DNA from: Candidatus Melainabacteria bacterium
Lineage (GTDB): Bacteria > Cyanobacteriota > Vampirovibrionia > Obscuribacterales > Obscuribacteraceae
DNA: 64,000 nucleotides
Reading direction: 5' to 3'
Assembly: GCA_003963305.1 (NCBI GenBank)
Contig: RXJR01000015.1
Location: forward strand, 62,001 to 126,000
Shown here: in pieces, positions 42,252-52,100 of the stretch
How positions within the stretch are numbered: the first letter of the stretch is position 1
Layout of the letters: the number at the start of each line of letters is the position of its first letter
The notes under the pieces: model-generated
The model's database searches: none
The model's input: only the letters and a program-made list of their open reading frames with translations
What the model was told of the DNA's origin: nothing
Position numbers and translations under genes: made by a program

Positions 42252-42452
42252 TTAGACATGCGTGTGCAATTGCTTTGAAGACATTGTTTGCACATTGGCG
42301 GGCGGCGCAGATGGACTGACTTCAGACCCGCCTTCACTGGCGACAGTCTTTCCAAACATGAAGTACATCAAGCCGAAACCTATGGCCGCGACCACACTGA
42401 GAGCCATAAATATTGCTCCGAAATTCGATTTTTCCTTGGCGAGATAAGTCAT
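42252..42452 (-). CDS. Small single-TM protein, 66 aa
   Basis: ATG 42452 follows AGAAGGGA. One TM helix (GAIFMALSVVAAIGFGLMYFMFG) lies between a short positive N-terminus and a Ser/Pro-rich tail (GGSEVSPSAPPANVQ), giving an N-in topology. No family recognised. It is convergent with the triple-PAS pair. Confidence 0.6.
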   Translation of the reverse strand: MTYLAKEKSNFGAIFMALSVVAAIGFGLMYFMFGKTVASEGGSEVSPSAPPANVQTMSSKQLHTHV

Positions 42453-42657
42453 TCCCTTCTACCTCTAGAGTCGATGCGCGCAGATTTAGCGCGGTTCCCC
42501 AACGACGGAAAGTATTTCAACGGCAGTCGATCGATTGACGCCGCGACTACTAAGTTCAATTCAACGAGTAACAACTGCGTTGAATCTAATTAAATAGACT
42601 ATCGAAAAGTCCAGATGTTTCCAGATGCCAATCAAGATTTTTTTCGAAATTTTAGAA

Positions 42658-43167
42658 TTATTTGCAGCACTGAGGAATTCTTGAGATGCTGCCCTGGGCA
42701 TGGTCTAGAGGCTGGGGAGGGATTAGATGCTCGGTCTCGTTTCCAGGTGAAAAGCAGCCGGGCGAATCAAGACGGATAACTCGGCCGGACTCTGAGAAAC
42801 TGGGGCAATGCTCAGCAAAGTCGGCGCAGGTACCATGACACAGAACCATATTGCAGATATATGGACAGCAGTAGTTCTGCCGCCATCTCTCAAAGGAACT
42901 GCGAAACGTCGGCGTGCGCATACCGGCATATATCAGATCTCCAAGGAGACGGTCGTTTGTCTGTCGATCGGATAGATTTTGCGTTCCATGCGCGTCTGGT
43001 CTGGGAATGCGAAAGCAATCCGCACTCTCTTCAGCAAAGGCCAATGGCACCCACAGCAGAGAAAAAACAATAGCTATCAGCGCACCACAAGAGCTCTTTA
43101 TGGTGGCGCCGGGAAAAGCCCTCCGGTATATCAACAAGCGGATAAGCTGCCAGTCTTTCATGCTCAT
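42658..43167 (-). CDS. Secreted cysteine-rich hypothetical protein, 169 aa
   Basis: A basic N-terminus precedes a hydrophobic segment (about 29-45, ALIAIVFSLLWVPLAFA) that acts as signal peptide or anchor. The mature part contains ten cysteines: CF early, then YCCPYIC, LCHGTC, HCPSF, GCF and a terminal CC. This would allow several disulfides. No family recognised. It starts nine bases after the stop of the TPR gene at 43177, so the two are probably co-transcribed. Confidence 0.55.
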   Translation of the reverse strand: MSMKDWQLIRLLIYRRAFPGATIKSSCGALIAIVFSLLWVPLAFAEESADCFRIPRPDAHGTQNLSDRQTNDRLLGDLIYAGMRTPTFRSSFERWRQNYCCPYICNMVLCHGTCADFAEHCPSFSESGRVIRLDSPGCFSPGNETEHLIPPQPLDHAQGSISRIPQCCK

Positions 43168-43176
43168 CCCAATACT

Positions 43177-44301
43177 CTAAAAATGAAAGCCGCCGCCCAT
43201 CATCCGACAAATCGGGCAGTGCAATCCTGACGAGTAAAGCGCTGCGCGCATTCCGACATTGAGGACCTTGCCAAACCCGCTGCCATTTTTGGGCGGCTGC
43301 TGTGCTACACCCATGGTTGGCGGCGGACCTTGCTGATTCACTGACATCCTTCCGGCAAACGGCTGGCTGACCGACATTGTCGGGGCGTAGTTATTAGTGA
43401 ACTGCGTTGTATTCATGATCAAATCGTTTTTGGTACCACTCAGTTGAAAAGGCTGACCGTTCACTCCGCCGCTGATTGGTGAGCCCACGTCTACCAGAGG
43501 AGCGCCGGCAGTTGCAGCATCTACAGGCACCCTGAAATGACCAACAGTAGCAGTTTTCGTCGCATGAAGGGGCGCCGCAGATGAAGCCGGTGAAGCTGAT
43601 AACTGGTGCTCCATGGCGTCGACAGCAGTGATGTAATCTTTGTCGGTGGGATTGAAATTCAGCGCAGCGCGATAGTTCGTCAAAGCAACGACATAATCGC
43701 GTCGGCGTTCAGCCAGCGATCCCAGATTGTAGAAAGCATCAGCATTGCGAGGATCGACGGTGAGGACCCGGCGAAACGTCTCCTCAGCGTCGTTATACCG
43801 ACCGTTTGAAAACTGCCGCATACCTTCGCGCAGCAAATCCCGAGCTTGCGAACTTTTCGATGGTGCTTCTGTTTTGGACGCGGTTTTCAAATAGCTGTCG
43901 TTCGATGAGCCAGCGACACCTTTCGGCGCAGATTCTGTCGCCTCACGTTTCGGCTCTACAGCCTTACTTACTTCATTCATCGAAGCATCATGCGGCGCAA
44001 CATCTTTGCTCACTGACTCCTTCGAATCTTCAGGCGCCGCAGAATCATCAGACTTTACGCCAAGAAAGTCCGAGATAGCATCAAGACGCTTAGAAACCGA
44101 TCCATGCTTCGTCTTTCCGTAAAGGCTCATCTCGATCGTATCGAGGCGAGTTTCAAGGGACTGGTCTGCTGAAATCTTGCCGAGCAACAGCTGCTCAGCT
44201 TTGCTGATTCTGGGATCAGCAGCATCATCGGCCCTGGCTGTTCCTGCACTCAGGGTTGCAAGCAGAAAGAAAGAAAGCGCTAGATACATTCGATAGTTCA
44301 T
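43177..44301 (-). CDS. Secreted TPR protein, 374 aa
   Basis: Signal peptide 1-24 (ending ARADD). Residues of about 30-75 hold paired leucine-rich segments (QSLETRLDTIEMSLYGKTKHG, then SVSKRLDAISDFLGVK), like the short RLxxIE-LfGK repeats of secreted cyanobacterial-type proteins. A Ser/Lys/Glu-rich linker leads to two TPRs (about 155-235, SNGRYNDAEETFRRVLTVDP). A Gln/Pro/Gly-rich C-terminus follows. It is likely a periplasmic or surface scaffold. It is followed by a cysteine-rich secreted protein. Confidence 0.65.
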   Translation of the reverse strand: MNYRMYLALSFFLLATLSAGTARADDAADPRISKAEQLLLGKISADQSLETRLDTIEMSLYGKTKHGSVSKRLDAISDFLGVKSDDSAAPEDSKESVSKDVAPHDASMNEVSKAVEPKREATESAPKGVAGSSNDSYLKTASKTEAPSKSSQARDLLREGMRQFSNGRYNDAEETFRRVLTVDPRNADAFYNLGSLAERRRDYVVALTNYRAALNFNPTDKDYITAVDAMEHQLSASPASSAAPLHATKTATVGHFRVPVDAATAGAPLVDVGSPISGGVNGQPFQLSGTKNDLIMNTTQFTNNYAPTMSVSQPFAGRMSVNQQGPPPTMGVAQQPPKNGSGFGKVLNVGMRAALYSSGLHCPICRMMGGGFHF

Positions 44302-44547
44302 TAATCTAACACTCGCGGCTCTAAAAAATTAGGATGAGTTGCAAAAGATCCTGGCGCCTGATCTTGAGAGTTGCTGCCTAGTATGTACCCTGCCGGAGGG
44401 CTAAATTCCTGAACAGTACAGACCATTTTACAAAAATCGAACTTGCTTGAACCGGGCAGTTAGCTTTGTCATACTGCAACAGTTACCGCCCGCTTTCCGT
44501 CGAGAAAACGCAACTGTTCGGCACTTCTAAAGGTGAAGGGAAATTCA

Positions 44548-44880
44548 ATGAAACGTACATCAATTTTTGCAGCAGTCCTCGGGCTGTTGGTAAGTATTTC
44601 AGCACTTCAGCAGCCTGCGCAGGCTGGTTGGACAATCTATGAAAGACAAGTCCGCCTGAGAAAAGAAGTCAGTCAGGGCATGAAAGCCAACGAATTGACT
44701 AAAAAAGAATATGACGGGTTGAACGATTCATTGACGAAAATCGATGAACGAATCAAGAAAATGAAAGCAAAGAACTTAGGCAAATTGAGCATCAAAGACC
44801 AGGGCAAGATCGAGAAGAGCTTGAACGATGTTTCACTTAAAATACAGAAATATCGCCTGGAGAAGCGAGTAGCAAAATAA
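44548..44880 (+). CDS. Secreted basic helical protein, 110 aa
   Basis: ATG 44548 with GAAGGGA upstream. A signal peptide (SIFAAVLGLLVSISAL, cleavage near QAG-W) is followed by a lysine-rich helical protein (LRKEVSQGMKANELTKKEYD, LTKIDERIKKMKAKN). This has the look of a small periplasmic helical-hairpin protein. No family recognised. Confidence 0.6.
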   Translation: MKRTSIFAAVLGLLVSISALQQPAQAGWTIYERQVRLRKEVSQGMKANELTKKEYDGLNDSLTKIDERIKKMKAKNLGKLSIKDQGKIEKSLNDVSLKIQKYRLEKRVAK

Positions 44881-44964
44881 TCGTATCACCGGCTCTTAGA
44901 ACAGTTCAATGATCACAGGGCCGAAAATCCGATACTACATTTAGTGGCGGTGGCAGTTGTGGTT

Positions 44965-46824
44965 CTACCAGGAATCAACTCCACCGCCTCCGAATCCACC
45001 GCCAGAAAAGCCGCCTCCATCGAAGCCGCTGAAGCCGCCGCCGGCAGAGTCGCCACCGCCCCATCCGTCCGACTGTCCACTCGAGTAACTGGGCACAGAC
45101 GGAGCCGGCTCAGATGTCAAAGCACGCGACATCGTAAACAATGAATTATCAAGCTCCTGCAGAAACGAGTAAGTAGTCCACTCTACGTCACCAGTGCCAA
45201 CGTACCAGTCAGGTGGAGTCGTAGCCAGATCCTTAAAGGCTTTCGACCATTGTTCGGCGCAGCCCAGCACCATTGCATAAGGCAACAGTCTGCCGAAGAT
45301 TGTAGGATCTTCCTTCGCTAAAACTTCGAGTCGCTTCTTTTCAGCCTTCTGAACAAAACGTTGAAAAGCCTGACACTGATTTAGAGCCTTGACTCCAGCA
45401 GCAGTGCGAGAGGGCATGGCTCGGGCAGAAGCAGCCAGGACGATACCGGAAAGCAGAAAGCCAACGGAAGATGCGCGCAGATCATTGCCGCCGAGGATAA
45501 CGAAGAATACGCCCACGACAACTACCGTGATGCCGAAGGTAACGAAGGTGCTGCGATCGGTATTTGGATCTCGTGCGAAGTATTTCTTGGCCAGTAGCGA
45601 GTCGTATACAGCACTGCGAATTTCCGGAATGTTGGCGTAAAACTTGCCCACCAGTCGAGATAAAGAACTCTCTCGAGAGACATAACCAAAGACTGCGTTC
45701 AGCATCAATGACTCATGCAGCTTCAATGGAATGGCATCAGGGGGCGGTTTCAGTTCAGTGAAACGATAATCTGATTTGGACATCATCATGATTCCGTCGT
45801 ACGGAATGCGCTCGATCTTCATGAAACCTCGAGCCGCCAGATCGATGAGAGTCGAGGTAATGTCGGACATATCGCACTGTTCATCAATCAAAGTTCCAAC
45901 TTCAGCCGGAGTCAGATCTTTAGGAGGCTCCCACTCGACGCCAATTGCTTTCGAGCCGCCTCTATCTCTTCCGAAGAACAACCAGTAAATCCAGAGCATT
46001 ACTGCCGTTGCCAACGGCAAAACAAAGGCTTCCCACCAATCCTGCGCAAACCAAATAATCTCTTGCGACACCTTCGGTGGTGTCACAGTACCGGCGGGCA
46101 TACGAATGGCAAAAGTCAAGCCCTGACCTGGTGGCAACTTAGCCGGAGACCTGACTGTTACGACATTGTTCGACTCGCTCACGGGAACAGTCTTAGTGGA
46201 ACCTGGCGGTCCGACGAAAGCTTCCGTTCGAATTCCCGACAGACTGGTCATAGGCAAATGTATCGTCGCCGAGGCTGAATCGATGGCATATTGCGACTGA
46301 TCGCCAGTGACGTTCCAATAGAGTTCGGGCTCATTGCCGAAAAAATTGACAGCCCTGGCTACTTGATAATGAACTTTATAGACATGACGCCCGCTTATTA
46401 GCGTGCCGGCATCACCGATTTTGATAGTAACGTCGCTTCCCGCATCGGTTTTTTGAAAATGATAAGGCACTCCTTTTTCATCTGCCACAGACAAGACGCG
46501 AATGAACGTAGTGTAAGTACCTAAGGCGCGATGAAATTTCACGGGAATAAATCGGAAAATGCCGTGTCTTGGTTGGTTGGCATAGTCCATATCGATCGTC
46601 TCAGTGATGTCGAGTACCCCATGCTTCGACAAGGCAATATCTGCATCAAAGCTGATCATTTTCGCTGTTGGCACCTTCGTAGCAGGCGCCTTAACCGACT
46701 GATGACGCAAATCAGACGTCGCAACTTTTGCATCTGCAAAAGCGCATGTGATACCAAAAATGGCACCGGCAAGTACCAGAGTCTGGCAAAAAGATCTAGA
46801 AAAGAATTTTCGCATTGGGTTCAT
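44965..46824 (-). CDS. DUF2207 membrane protein with Gly-rich C-terminus
   Basis: 619 aa. Signal peptide, then the DUF2207 extracytoplasmic domain (about 45-260: DIALSKHGVLDITETIDMDY, HGIFRFIPV, YKVHYQ), then TM helices (about 275-290, with ATAVMLWIYWLFFG, and a pair near 420-465). A cytoplasmic part has a winged-helix-like segment (DLTPAEVGTLIDEQ, TSTLIDLAARGFMKIE). The C-terminus is the typical GGGFSGFDGGGFSGGGFG tail. DUF2207 genes often neighbour lemA, as here with divergent lemA at 46905. Function in the envelope is unknown. Confidence 0.85.
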   Translation of the reverse strand: MNPMRKFFSRSFCQTLVLAGAIFGITCAFADAKVATSDLRHQSVKAPATKVPTAKMISFDADIALSKHGVLDITETIDMDYANQPRHGIFRFIPVKFHRALGTYTTFIRVLSVADEKGVPYHFQKTDAGSDVTIKIGDAGTLISGRHVYKVHYQVARAVNFFGNEPELYWNVTGDQSQYAIDSASATIHLPMTSLSGIRTEAFVGPPGSTKTVPVSESNNVVTVRSPAKLPPGQGLTFAIRMPAGTVTPPKVSQEIIWFAQDWWEAFVLPLATAVMLWIYWLFFGRDRGGSKAIGVEWEPPKDLTPAEVGTLIDEQCDMSDITSTLIDLAARGFMKIERIPYDGIMMMSKSDYRFTELKPPPDAIPLKLHESLMLNAVFGYVSRESSLSRLVGKFYANIPEIRSAVYDSLLAKKYFARDPNTDRSTFVTFGITVVVVGVFFVILGGNDLRASSVGFLLSGIVLAASARAMPSRTAAGVKALNQCQAFQRFVQKAEKKRLEVLAKEDPTIFGRLLPYAMVLGCAEQWSKAFKDLATTPPDWYVGTGDVEWTTYSFLQELDNSLFTMSRALTSEPAPSVPSYSSGQSDGWGGGDSAGGGFSGFDGGGFSGGGFGGGGVDSW

Positions 46825-46851
46825 GACAATCCAATCGAGCCCGTGACGGCT

Positions 46852-46875
46852 ATTATAGCTACATTCGGGTATAAT
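46852..46875. promoter_or_regulatory. Back-to-back -10 elements between DUF2207 and lemA
   Basis: TATAAT at 46870-46875 reads toward lemA. ATTATA at 46852-46857 is TATAAT on the other strand, toward DUF2207. Both are perfect -10 hexamers at suitable distance from the starts (30 and 28 bases). No good -35 box is seen for either, so activator dependence is possible. Confidence 0.45.
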
Positions 46876-46904
46876 CGGAACGCACCTCTAAGGCGGTCTG
46901 GCAT

Positions 46905-47528
46905 ATGTGGCTGTGGATAGTACTCGGAATCATTGTTCTTCTTGCATTCTGGATGATTGGCAATTACAACCATATGGTCATGCTGCGCCAAAATGTTCGA
47001 GAAAGCTGGTCAGCAATTGAGACCGAACTGAGACGTCGATATGACCTGATACCAAATCTGGTTGAAACAGTAAAAGGTTACGCGACTCACGAGAAAAGCA
47101 CTCTAGAAGAAGTTATACGCGCACGCAATTCGGCCGTATCTACAGTCGGCATGCCTGACGCACAGAATGCTGCCAACATGGCACTGACTGGAGCGTTGAC
47201 CAAGCTCGTCGCCCTGAGCGAAGCCTATCCTGAACTAAAAGCAAACGATAATTTCAATCAGCTGCAAAGAGAATTGACCGAGACCGAAACAAGAATTTCA
47301 CAGGCACGTCGCTTCTACAACGCCAATGTGAGAGAGCTGAATGCCGCGGTCGAATCTTTTCCTACCGTACTGGTTGCAACTAGCTTCGGATTCCGCGCCC
47401 AACCGTACTTCGGCATAGAAGACCCAGCAGCCTTCGATGCTCCGGCTATCAATTTCGGCGGCAACAAACAAGCCGAAAATTCACATACAATTACCTTGAA
47501 ACAAACCGAAGAGGAAAAGAGCACCTGA
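46905..47528 (+). CDS. lemA: LemA family protein
   Basis: 207 aa. An N-terminal TM helix (MWLWIVLGIIVLLAFWMIGN) precedes the LemA signature NVRESWSAIETELRRRYDLIPNLVETVKGY, then a helical bundle (LVALSEAYPELKAND). LemA proteins are membrane-anchored helical proteins, often paired with DUF2207 or TPM proteins; their mechanism is unknown. It lies 15 bases before the OmpR-type regulator, so these may share a transcript. Confidence 0.9.
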   Translation: MWLWIVLGIIVLLAFWMIGNYNHMVMLRQNVRESWSAIETELRRRYDLIPNLVETVKGYATHEKSTLEEVIRARNSAVSTVGMPDAQNAANMALTGALTKLVALSEAYPELKANDNFNQLQRELTETETRISQARRFYNANVRELNAAVESFPTVLVATSFGFRAQPYFGIEDPAAFDAPAINFGGNKQAENSHTITLKQTEEEKST

Positions 47529-47543
47529 CGGCGCGGCACTGGA

Positions 47544-48215
47544 ATGGCAAAAATTCTCTTAGTTGAAGACGATCGCGATCTGGCCGGAATGGTCATTGAC
47601 TGGCTCAAGTTCGAGCACCACCTGGTGGAAGTCGTGCATGACGGTGAAGACGCAGTCAGTATGCTCAAGTCTTATCAATTCGACGTAATCATTCTCGACT
47701 GGCAATTGCCGAAGATGGAAGGCGTAGATGTGCTCCGTAACTACCGCGCCGGTGGAGGTCAAACACCCGTCTTGATGCTCACGGGCAAAGGTGCAATCTC
47801 GGAAAAAGAAATCGGACTGGATGCAGGCGCAGACGACTATTTAACCAAACCATTCCACATGAAAGAACTCTCGGCCAGGTTGCGAGCGCTGCTGCGCCGT
47901 CCCGGCAGTGTCACGGGAAACATCCTGACGGCCCGAGATATCTGCCTGGAACCAGCCACTTTCCGCGTCACCAAAGGTGGTGCTGATATTTCACTGCTGC
48001 CCAAAGAGTTTGCTTTGTTGGAATTCCTGATGCGACATCCGAACCAGGTTTTTAGCGCTGATGCGTTGCTCGACCGAGTCTGGAAATCAGAGTCGAACGT
48101 CTCTCCGGAGACCGTGCGCACCTGCCTGAAGCGCTTGCGTCGGAAGATAGACAATGAAGACCAGGAATCGCTCATCCAGACGCTGCATGGCGTTGGCTAC
48201 AAGCTCGTTTCTTGA
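47544..48215 (+). CDS. OmpR/PhoB-family response regulator
   Basis: 223 aa. The receiver (1-118) has ILLVEDDRDL, phospho-acceptor Asp52 in ILDWQLPKMEG, and YLTKPFHMKEL. The winged helix (about 125-222) shows DISLLPKEFALLEFLMRHPNQVF and SPETVRTCLKRLRRKI with a terminal GVGYKLVS. It binds DNA direct repeats when phosphorylated. It is followed after 142 bases by a sensor kinase on the same strand, its probable partner. Whether it recognises the GTCAY array at 4290 is unknown, but it belongs to the right family. Confidence 0.92.
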   Translation: MAKILLVEDDRDLAGMVIDWLKFEHHLVEVVHDGEDAVSMLKSYQFDVIILDWQLPKMEGVDVLRNYRAGGGQTPVLMLTGKGAISEKEIGLDAGADDYLTKPFHMKELSARLRALLRRPGSVTGNILTARDICLEPATFRVTKGGADISLLPKEFALLEFLMRHPNQVFSADALLDRVWKSESNVSPETVRTCLKRLRRKIDNEDQESLIQTLHGVGYKLVS

Positions 48216-48357
48216 TCGGCAGCGGCTGATAATAAGAACGACCCAGGGCGGAAGCGTAAAGGTTACCGGTCAGTGCGCACAAGGCAACGCCTCTGCCGCG
48301 AATGACGCCGCCGTAAACAGGGAAAGAGAAACATAACTAGCGTTGTGTTTGCACCCG

Positions 48358-50523
48358 ATGTTCTCCAACTTGAACTTATCGCAAAAGGGCCTCATCCTGG
48401 TAGTGATTCCACTACTGTTTCAGCTCGGGTTCATCTACGTCCTCAACGGTCAACTGGACCAGGCGGAAAAAGAACGCGTACAAGAGTCGATTTACAAAGA
48501 GAAAAAGCGACACCTGGCCAAAATTTCCCGCATTATTCTGGCTGACGCCGGCGGGTTAGCCATTTATGGCATCAGACGGGGAAGCGACGTGAGCGGCCCG
48601 GAGGTTCGTTACAAGCACGTTTCAGATGCCGTACCAGCAGAATTCGAAGCACTGGAGAGACTATCGCAAGACGACCCTCAAGAGTTGAAAAACATTCAAC
48701 AGATGAGAGACCTGGCGACAAAAATCGTCCAGGACTTTCGTCGTGTGCGCAAAGACATCAGTACCGATAATTATCTGGTTGCAGTCAGGCAATTCAATTT
48801 GCTGCGTCCTCAAATTGCAGAATTGGAAAATCAGCTACAGACAATAAATGACCTGGAAGACCAGCTCGAGGACGCCGGCACTGAAAACTGGTCGGCACGG
48901 CGAACGACAGTAAAAATGGTGTTGATGCTGGCCACATTTGTCAACATCTTAATCGCCTCGCTGCTATCGCTCTTCTTCTACAGGGGCACCACACATAGGC
49001 TCTCTATACTCGTAGACAATTCGATCAGGTTAGCTACAGGGCAGCCGCTGCATCCCCCGCTCTCAGGCACCGACGAAATCGCCAAACTGGACGAGATGTT
49101 CAACGCCATGGCAAAAATATTGGAAGAGTCAGCGCGTAAAGAACGGGCCGTTGTAGAAAACGCGGTTGATGTAATTTTCTCGGTTGACGAAAGAGGTTCG
49201 CTGGAAAAAGTCAGTCCGGCCTCACTGCAGGTTTTTGGATATGAATCAGAAGATTTGCGCGGGCATAACGTTCGCTTCCTGCTACCGCCTGACGAAGCAG
49301 ATGCGATACTGGATAAATTAACGGCTACACAACACGGTGATGCTCAATTTGAAAGTCATGTCACTAAATATGGTGGCACCATTATCGACGTACTCTGGAG
49401 TGTTCACTGGTCTAAAGAAGAAAAGCTCTACTTCTGCGTTGCTCACGACATCACAGAGCGGAAACGAGCGGAGAATTTGTTGCGCTTAGCGGAAGCGCGT
49501 ATCAGGCTGATTGTCGAGAGTATGCCGATAGGCTTGATTATTATCGATAACAACGGGCGCATGGAGTTGAATAACCCGAGCGTAGAGCGCATGTTCGGAC
49601 TGACCCAGGATAAACTGCAAGGCAAGTACATTGGCTCACTATTCGGCAAACCAGACACGGTGACAGAGGCAGAGTTTACAGCCGATTTAATTCAAAAAAC
49701 CAGAAATCATGCCTATGAAATGACCGTGCCTTCAGTCTACAAAGAATCACTGCCAATCGAACTTTCAATGAACGAATTCGAAACACTGGAAGGGAAAAGA
49801 TATCTTGTACTGGTTATGGATGTGACCGAGCGCCACGTAGTAGAACAATTGAAACAAGAGTTCATTTCCATGGTCAGTCACGAGCTGCGCAGTCCACTTA
49901 ATTCGGTGCTCGGCTTTCTGGAGATGCTGCCCGAGGGAATCTATGGCGAGTTGAACGCGACCGGTCAGGAGAAGGTGACCGTGGCCGAACGCAACGTCAA
50001 TCGCCTGATCAGACTGATCAACGATCTGCTGGAAATCGACAGAACCGAGGCAGGACGTTTGAGTATGGAGATAGAAGAAATCCCTATTAAGCCACTCATC
50101 GATCGTTCGGTCGATGCCGTAAAGGCGCTAGCCGACAAGGAGAATATCACAATAAGCGTATCCGACAGCGATGCCATTGTCACCGCTGACGGTGACAGAA
50201 TTGTGCAAGTGATCGTCAACTTACTTTCCAACGCCATCAAATATTCACCCAGTGGGGGCACAATCGAAGTGAGCACAGTTACCCAGGAAGAGTGGCTCGA
50301 GGTGCGCGTCAAAGATCATGGCAAAGGAATTCCGGAACAGTACAAGGCATTGATCTTCGAGAAGTTCCAGCAAGTCAACTCGTCTGACTGGCGGCAAAAG
50401 GGCGGCACCGGTCTGGGATTAGCCATCTCAAAAGCAATTGTCGAGCAACTAAACGGTTCAATCGGCGTCGAAAGCGAAGAAGGCAAAGGCAGCACGTTCT
50501 GGTTCCGACTGCCCCTGAAGTAA
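48358..50523 (+). CDS. Membrane sensor histidine kinase with HAMP and two PAS domains
   Basis: 721 aa from ATG 48358; a TTG five codons earlier is less likely. The order is TM1 (LILVVIPLLFQLGFIYVL), an extracytoplasmic helical sensor (about 30-180), TM2 (MVLMLATFVNILIASLLSLFF), HAMP, two PAS domains (ending AHDITERK and VMDVTERH), HisKA (MVSHELRSPLNSVLGF), and HATPase (NLLSNAIKY, DHGKGIPE, GTGLGLAI). It shares an N-terminal NLxLSQKGLxLV start and overall plan with the kinase at 60054. The upstream OmpR-type regulator is its likely partner. Confidence 0.9.
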   Translation: MFSNLNLSQKGLILVVIPLLFQLGFIYVLNGQLDQAEKERVQESIYKEKKRHLAKISRIILADAGGLAIYGIRRGSDVSGPEVRYKHVSDAVPAEFEALERLSQDDPQELKNIQQMRDLATKIVQDFRRVRKDISTDNYLVAVRQFNLLRPQIAELENQLQTINDLEDQLEDAGTENWSARRTTVKMVLMLATFVNILIASLLSLFFYRGTTHRLSILVDNSIRLATGQPLHPPLSGTDEIAKLDEMFNAMAKILEESARKERAVVENAVDVIFSVDERGSLEKVSPASLQVFGYESEDLRGHNVRFLLPPDEADAILDKLTATQHGDAQFESHVTKYGGTIIDVLWSVHWSKEEKLYFCVAHDITERKRAENLLRLAEARIRLIVESMPIGLIIIDNNGRMELNNPSVERMFGLTQDKLQGKYIGSLFGKPDTVTEAEFTADLIQKTRNHAYEMTVPSVYKESLPIELSMNEFETLEGKRYLVLVMDVTERHVVEQLKQEFISMVSHELRSPLNSVLGFLEMLPEGIYGELNATGQEKVTVAERNVNRLIRLINDLLEIDRTEAGRLSMEIEEIPIKPLIDRSVDAVKALADKENITISVSDSDAIVTADGDRIVQVIVNLLSNAIKYSPSGGTIEVSTVTQEEWLEVRVKDHGKGIPEQYKALIFEKFQQVNSSDWRQKGGTGLGLAISKAIVEQLNGSIGVESEEGKGSTFWFRLPLK

Positions 50524-50558
50524 GCACAACCTCGCAAATTTGAGCCTCTTAGGCTAAA

Positions 50559-52100
50559 ATGACGTATCGTCTCAGATGCTCGTTCATGTTATTCAAAGCC
50601 AGGCAATCGCTAATTCTGGTCGGATGCTTATCAGGACTGCTCTTACAGGCAGCTTCTGCAGAAAGTGGCGACGTAGCGGCGATTGGACCACCCTCCGAGA
50701 GAATCGAGCCGGAAAAGAAATTCAGCGAGAACGTCGAACTGCCTGTTACTGACACGTGGACGAGGGAGTACAACTCCGGTTTAAAAGCGGTTCAGAATCG
50801 CATGTACGCAGAAGCAGAGCAAAAGCTTTTGGCTGCAGTAAAAGACGCTAAAAAGGGCTCATCAGGCTCAACCGGTGACCAGCGATTAATTCTCGCCCGC
50901 ACAGCTCTGGCTGATGTCTACTGCGCGCTGGAAAAATACGACGAAGCCGAAAAGCTTTACAGCTGGGCATATCAGGCAGCTCGCAAAGGCGGGGAGGAAA
51001 GCGAAAGCTTTGGAAAGGCGGCTCACGGTCTGGCTCTGGTCAACTATATGCACGGCAATTATGAGAAAGCAGCGACAATCTGCAAGCAAGCAATTGTCGC
51101 CCGGCGCAAAGCGCTCGGCGCCACACACCACGATGTCGGTCAGAGTTATGTGCTCATGGCAGTCATTCTCGGAAAACAAAATTATCCCGATGAGGCTGAA
51201 CCCTATCTCACCAGAGGGCTTCGCTTCCTGGAAAAGGCTCCCGGTCCCAGGCAGCTCGACTATGCCGACGCGCTCAGAACAGCAGCGCAGTACCGCCAGA
51301 GCCGTGGACAGAAGAAAGAAGCAGAACAATTGTTCGAAAAATCCTATGCCATTACAGATGGTGCAGTAGCGTTCGACCAGCCGGCCAGCTTGAAAGGGGC
51401 AGTACTCTACAAATGGGAGGCTGGCTCACCGCGAGCGCTGGAGATACCCGACTACGACTTTCCCCTGCGCTACATAAACATAAATGGCGTCAGAGTGGCG
51501 GCTACGATCATCGACTTATGGGAATTAATGGGTGTGCTTATTTCCATCACCAACACCAATGACGAGCGAGTCGTGCTCGGTCTCGACAAAGTCAACCTCG
51601 AGCAACTCAGTCTCAATCAAAATGACACCATGCGTCATCCTCTCACTTTCGTCGACCCGAACAGCATCGACAGAATTCGCAGAGAACGCGTGATGTGGGA
51701 CTTAACCATGAACCGCCCCTGGCTCGCCAACATTCAAAAAACGAGAAGCGTCAGGGGTCTGGTGCCGCAGCAGGGACACGATCTTTTCAGGGGTCCGAAC
51801 ATTTTCGGCGTCTACGGCGACTGGGGAGCGATACCGCGCGTGATGCCAGGGCGACTGGAATCACAAGCATCGCCTGAACGAGTTCAGTATCAAATGGAAA
51901 GCAAGCTAGACAGCGGACTGGTCAATTCCAACACAGTCAAAATGACAGGGCTGGTGCCTGTTTCACTGGAACCGTTCGAGTCTAGAACCGGCGAACTCTT
52001 CTATATTCACCCACGTTGCGAAAGTGTTCTTCTCACTGTGCGAGTAGGAAACACGACAGTGCAGCTGCCTTTTCAACTAAGAAAACGTCGAATCAACTGA
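50559..52100 (+). CDS. Secreted TPR protein, 513 aa
   Basis: A signal peptide (SLILVGCLSGLLLQAASAES) follows a short basic start; either ATG 50559 or ATG 50586 may be used. TPR-like units run from about 65 to 255 (YNSGLKAVQNRMYAEAEQKLL, YDEAEKLYSWAYQAARKGG, EAEPYLTRGLRFLEKAPG). The C-terminal 240 residues form a beta-rich domain not recognised (INGVRVAATIIDLWELMGVL ... LTVRVGNTTVQLPF). It lies 35 bases after the sensor kinase and may be co-expressed. Its stop overlaps the convergent SDR gene by 8 bases. Confidence 0.65.
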   Translation: MTYRLRCSFMLFKARQSLILVGCLSGLLLQAASAESGDVAAIGPPSERIEPEKKFSENVELPVTDTWTREYNSGLKAVQNRMYAEAEQKLLAAVKDAKKGSSGSTGDQRLILARTALADVYCALEKYDEAEKLYSWAYQAARKGGEESESFGKAAHGLALVNYMHGNYEKAATICKQAIVARRKALGATHHDVGQSYVLMAVILGKQNYPDEAEPYLTRGLRFLEKAPGPRQLDYADALRTAAQYRQSRGQKKEAEQLFEKSYAITDGAVAFDQPASLKGAVLYKWEAGSPRALEIPDYDFPLRYININGVRVAATIIDLWELMGVLISITNTNDERVVLGLDKVNLEQLSLNQNDTMRHPLTFVDPNSIDRIRRERVMWDLTMNRPWLANIQKTRSVRGLVPQQGHDLFRGPNIFGVYGDWGAIPRVMPGRLESQASPERVQYQMESKLDSGLVNSNTVKMTGLVPVSLEPFESRTGELFYIHPRCESVLLTVRVGNTTVQLPFQLRKRRIN

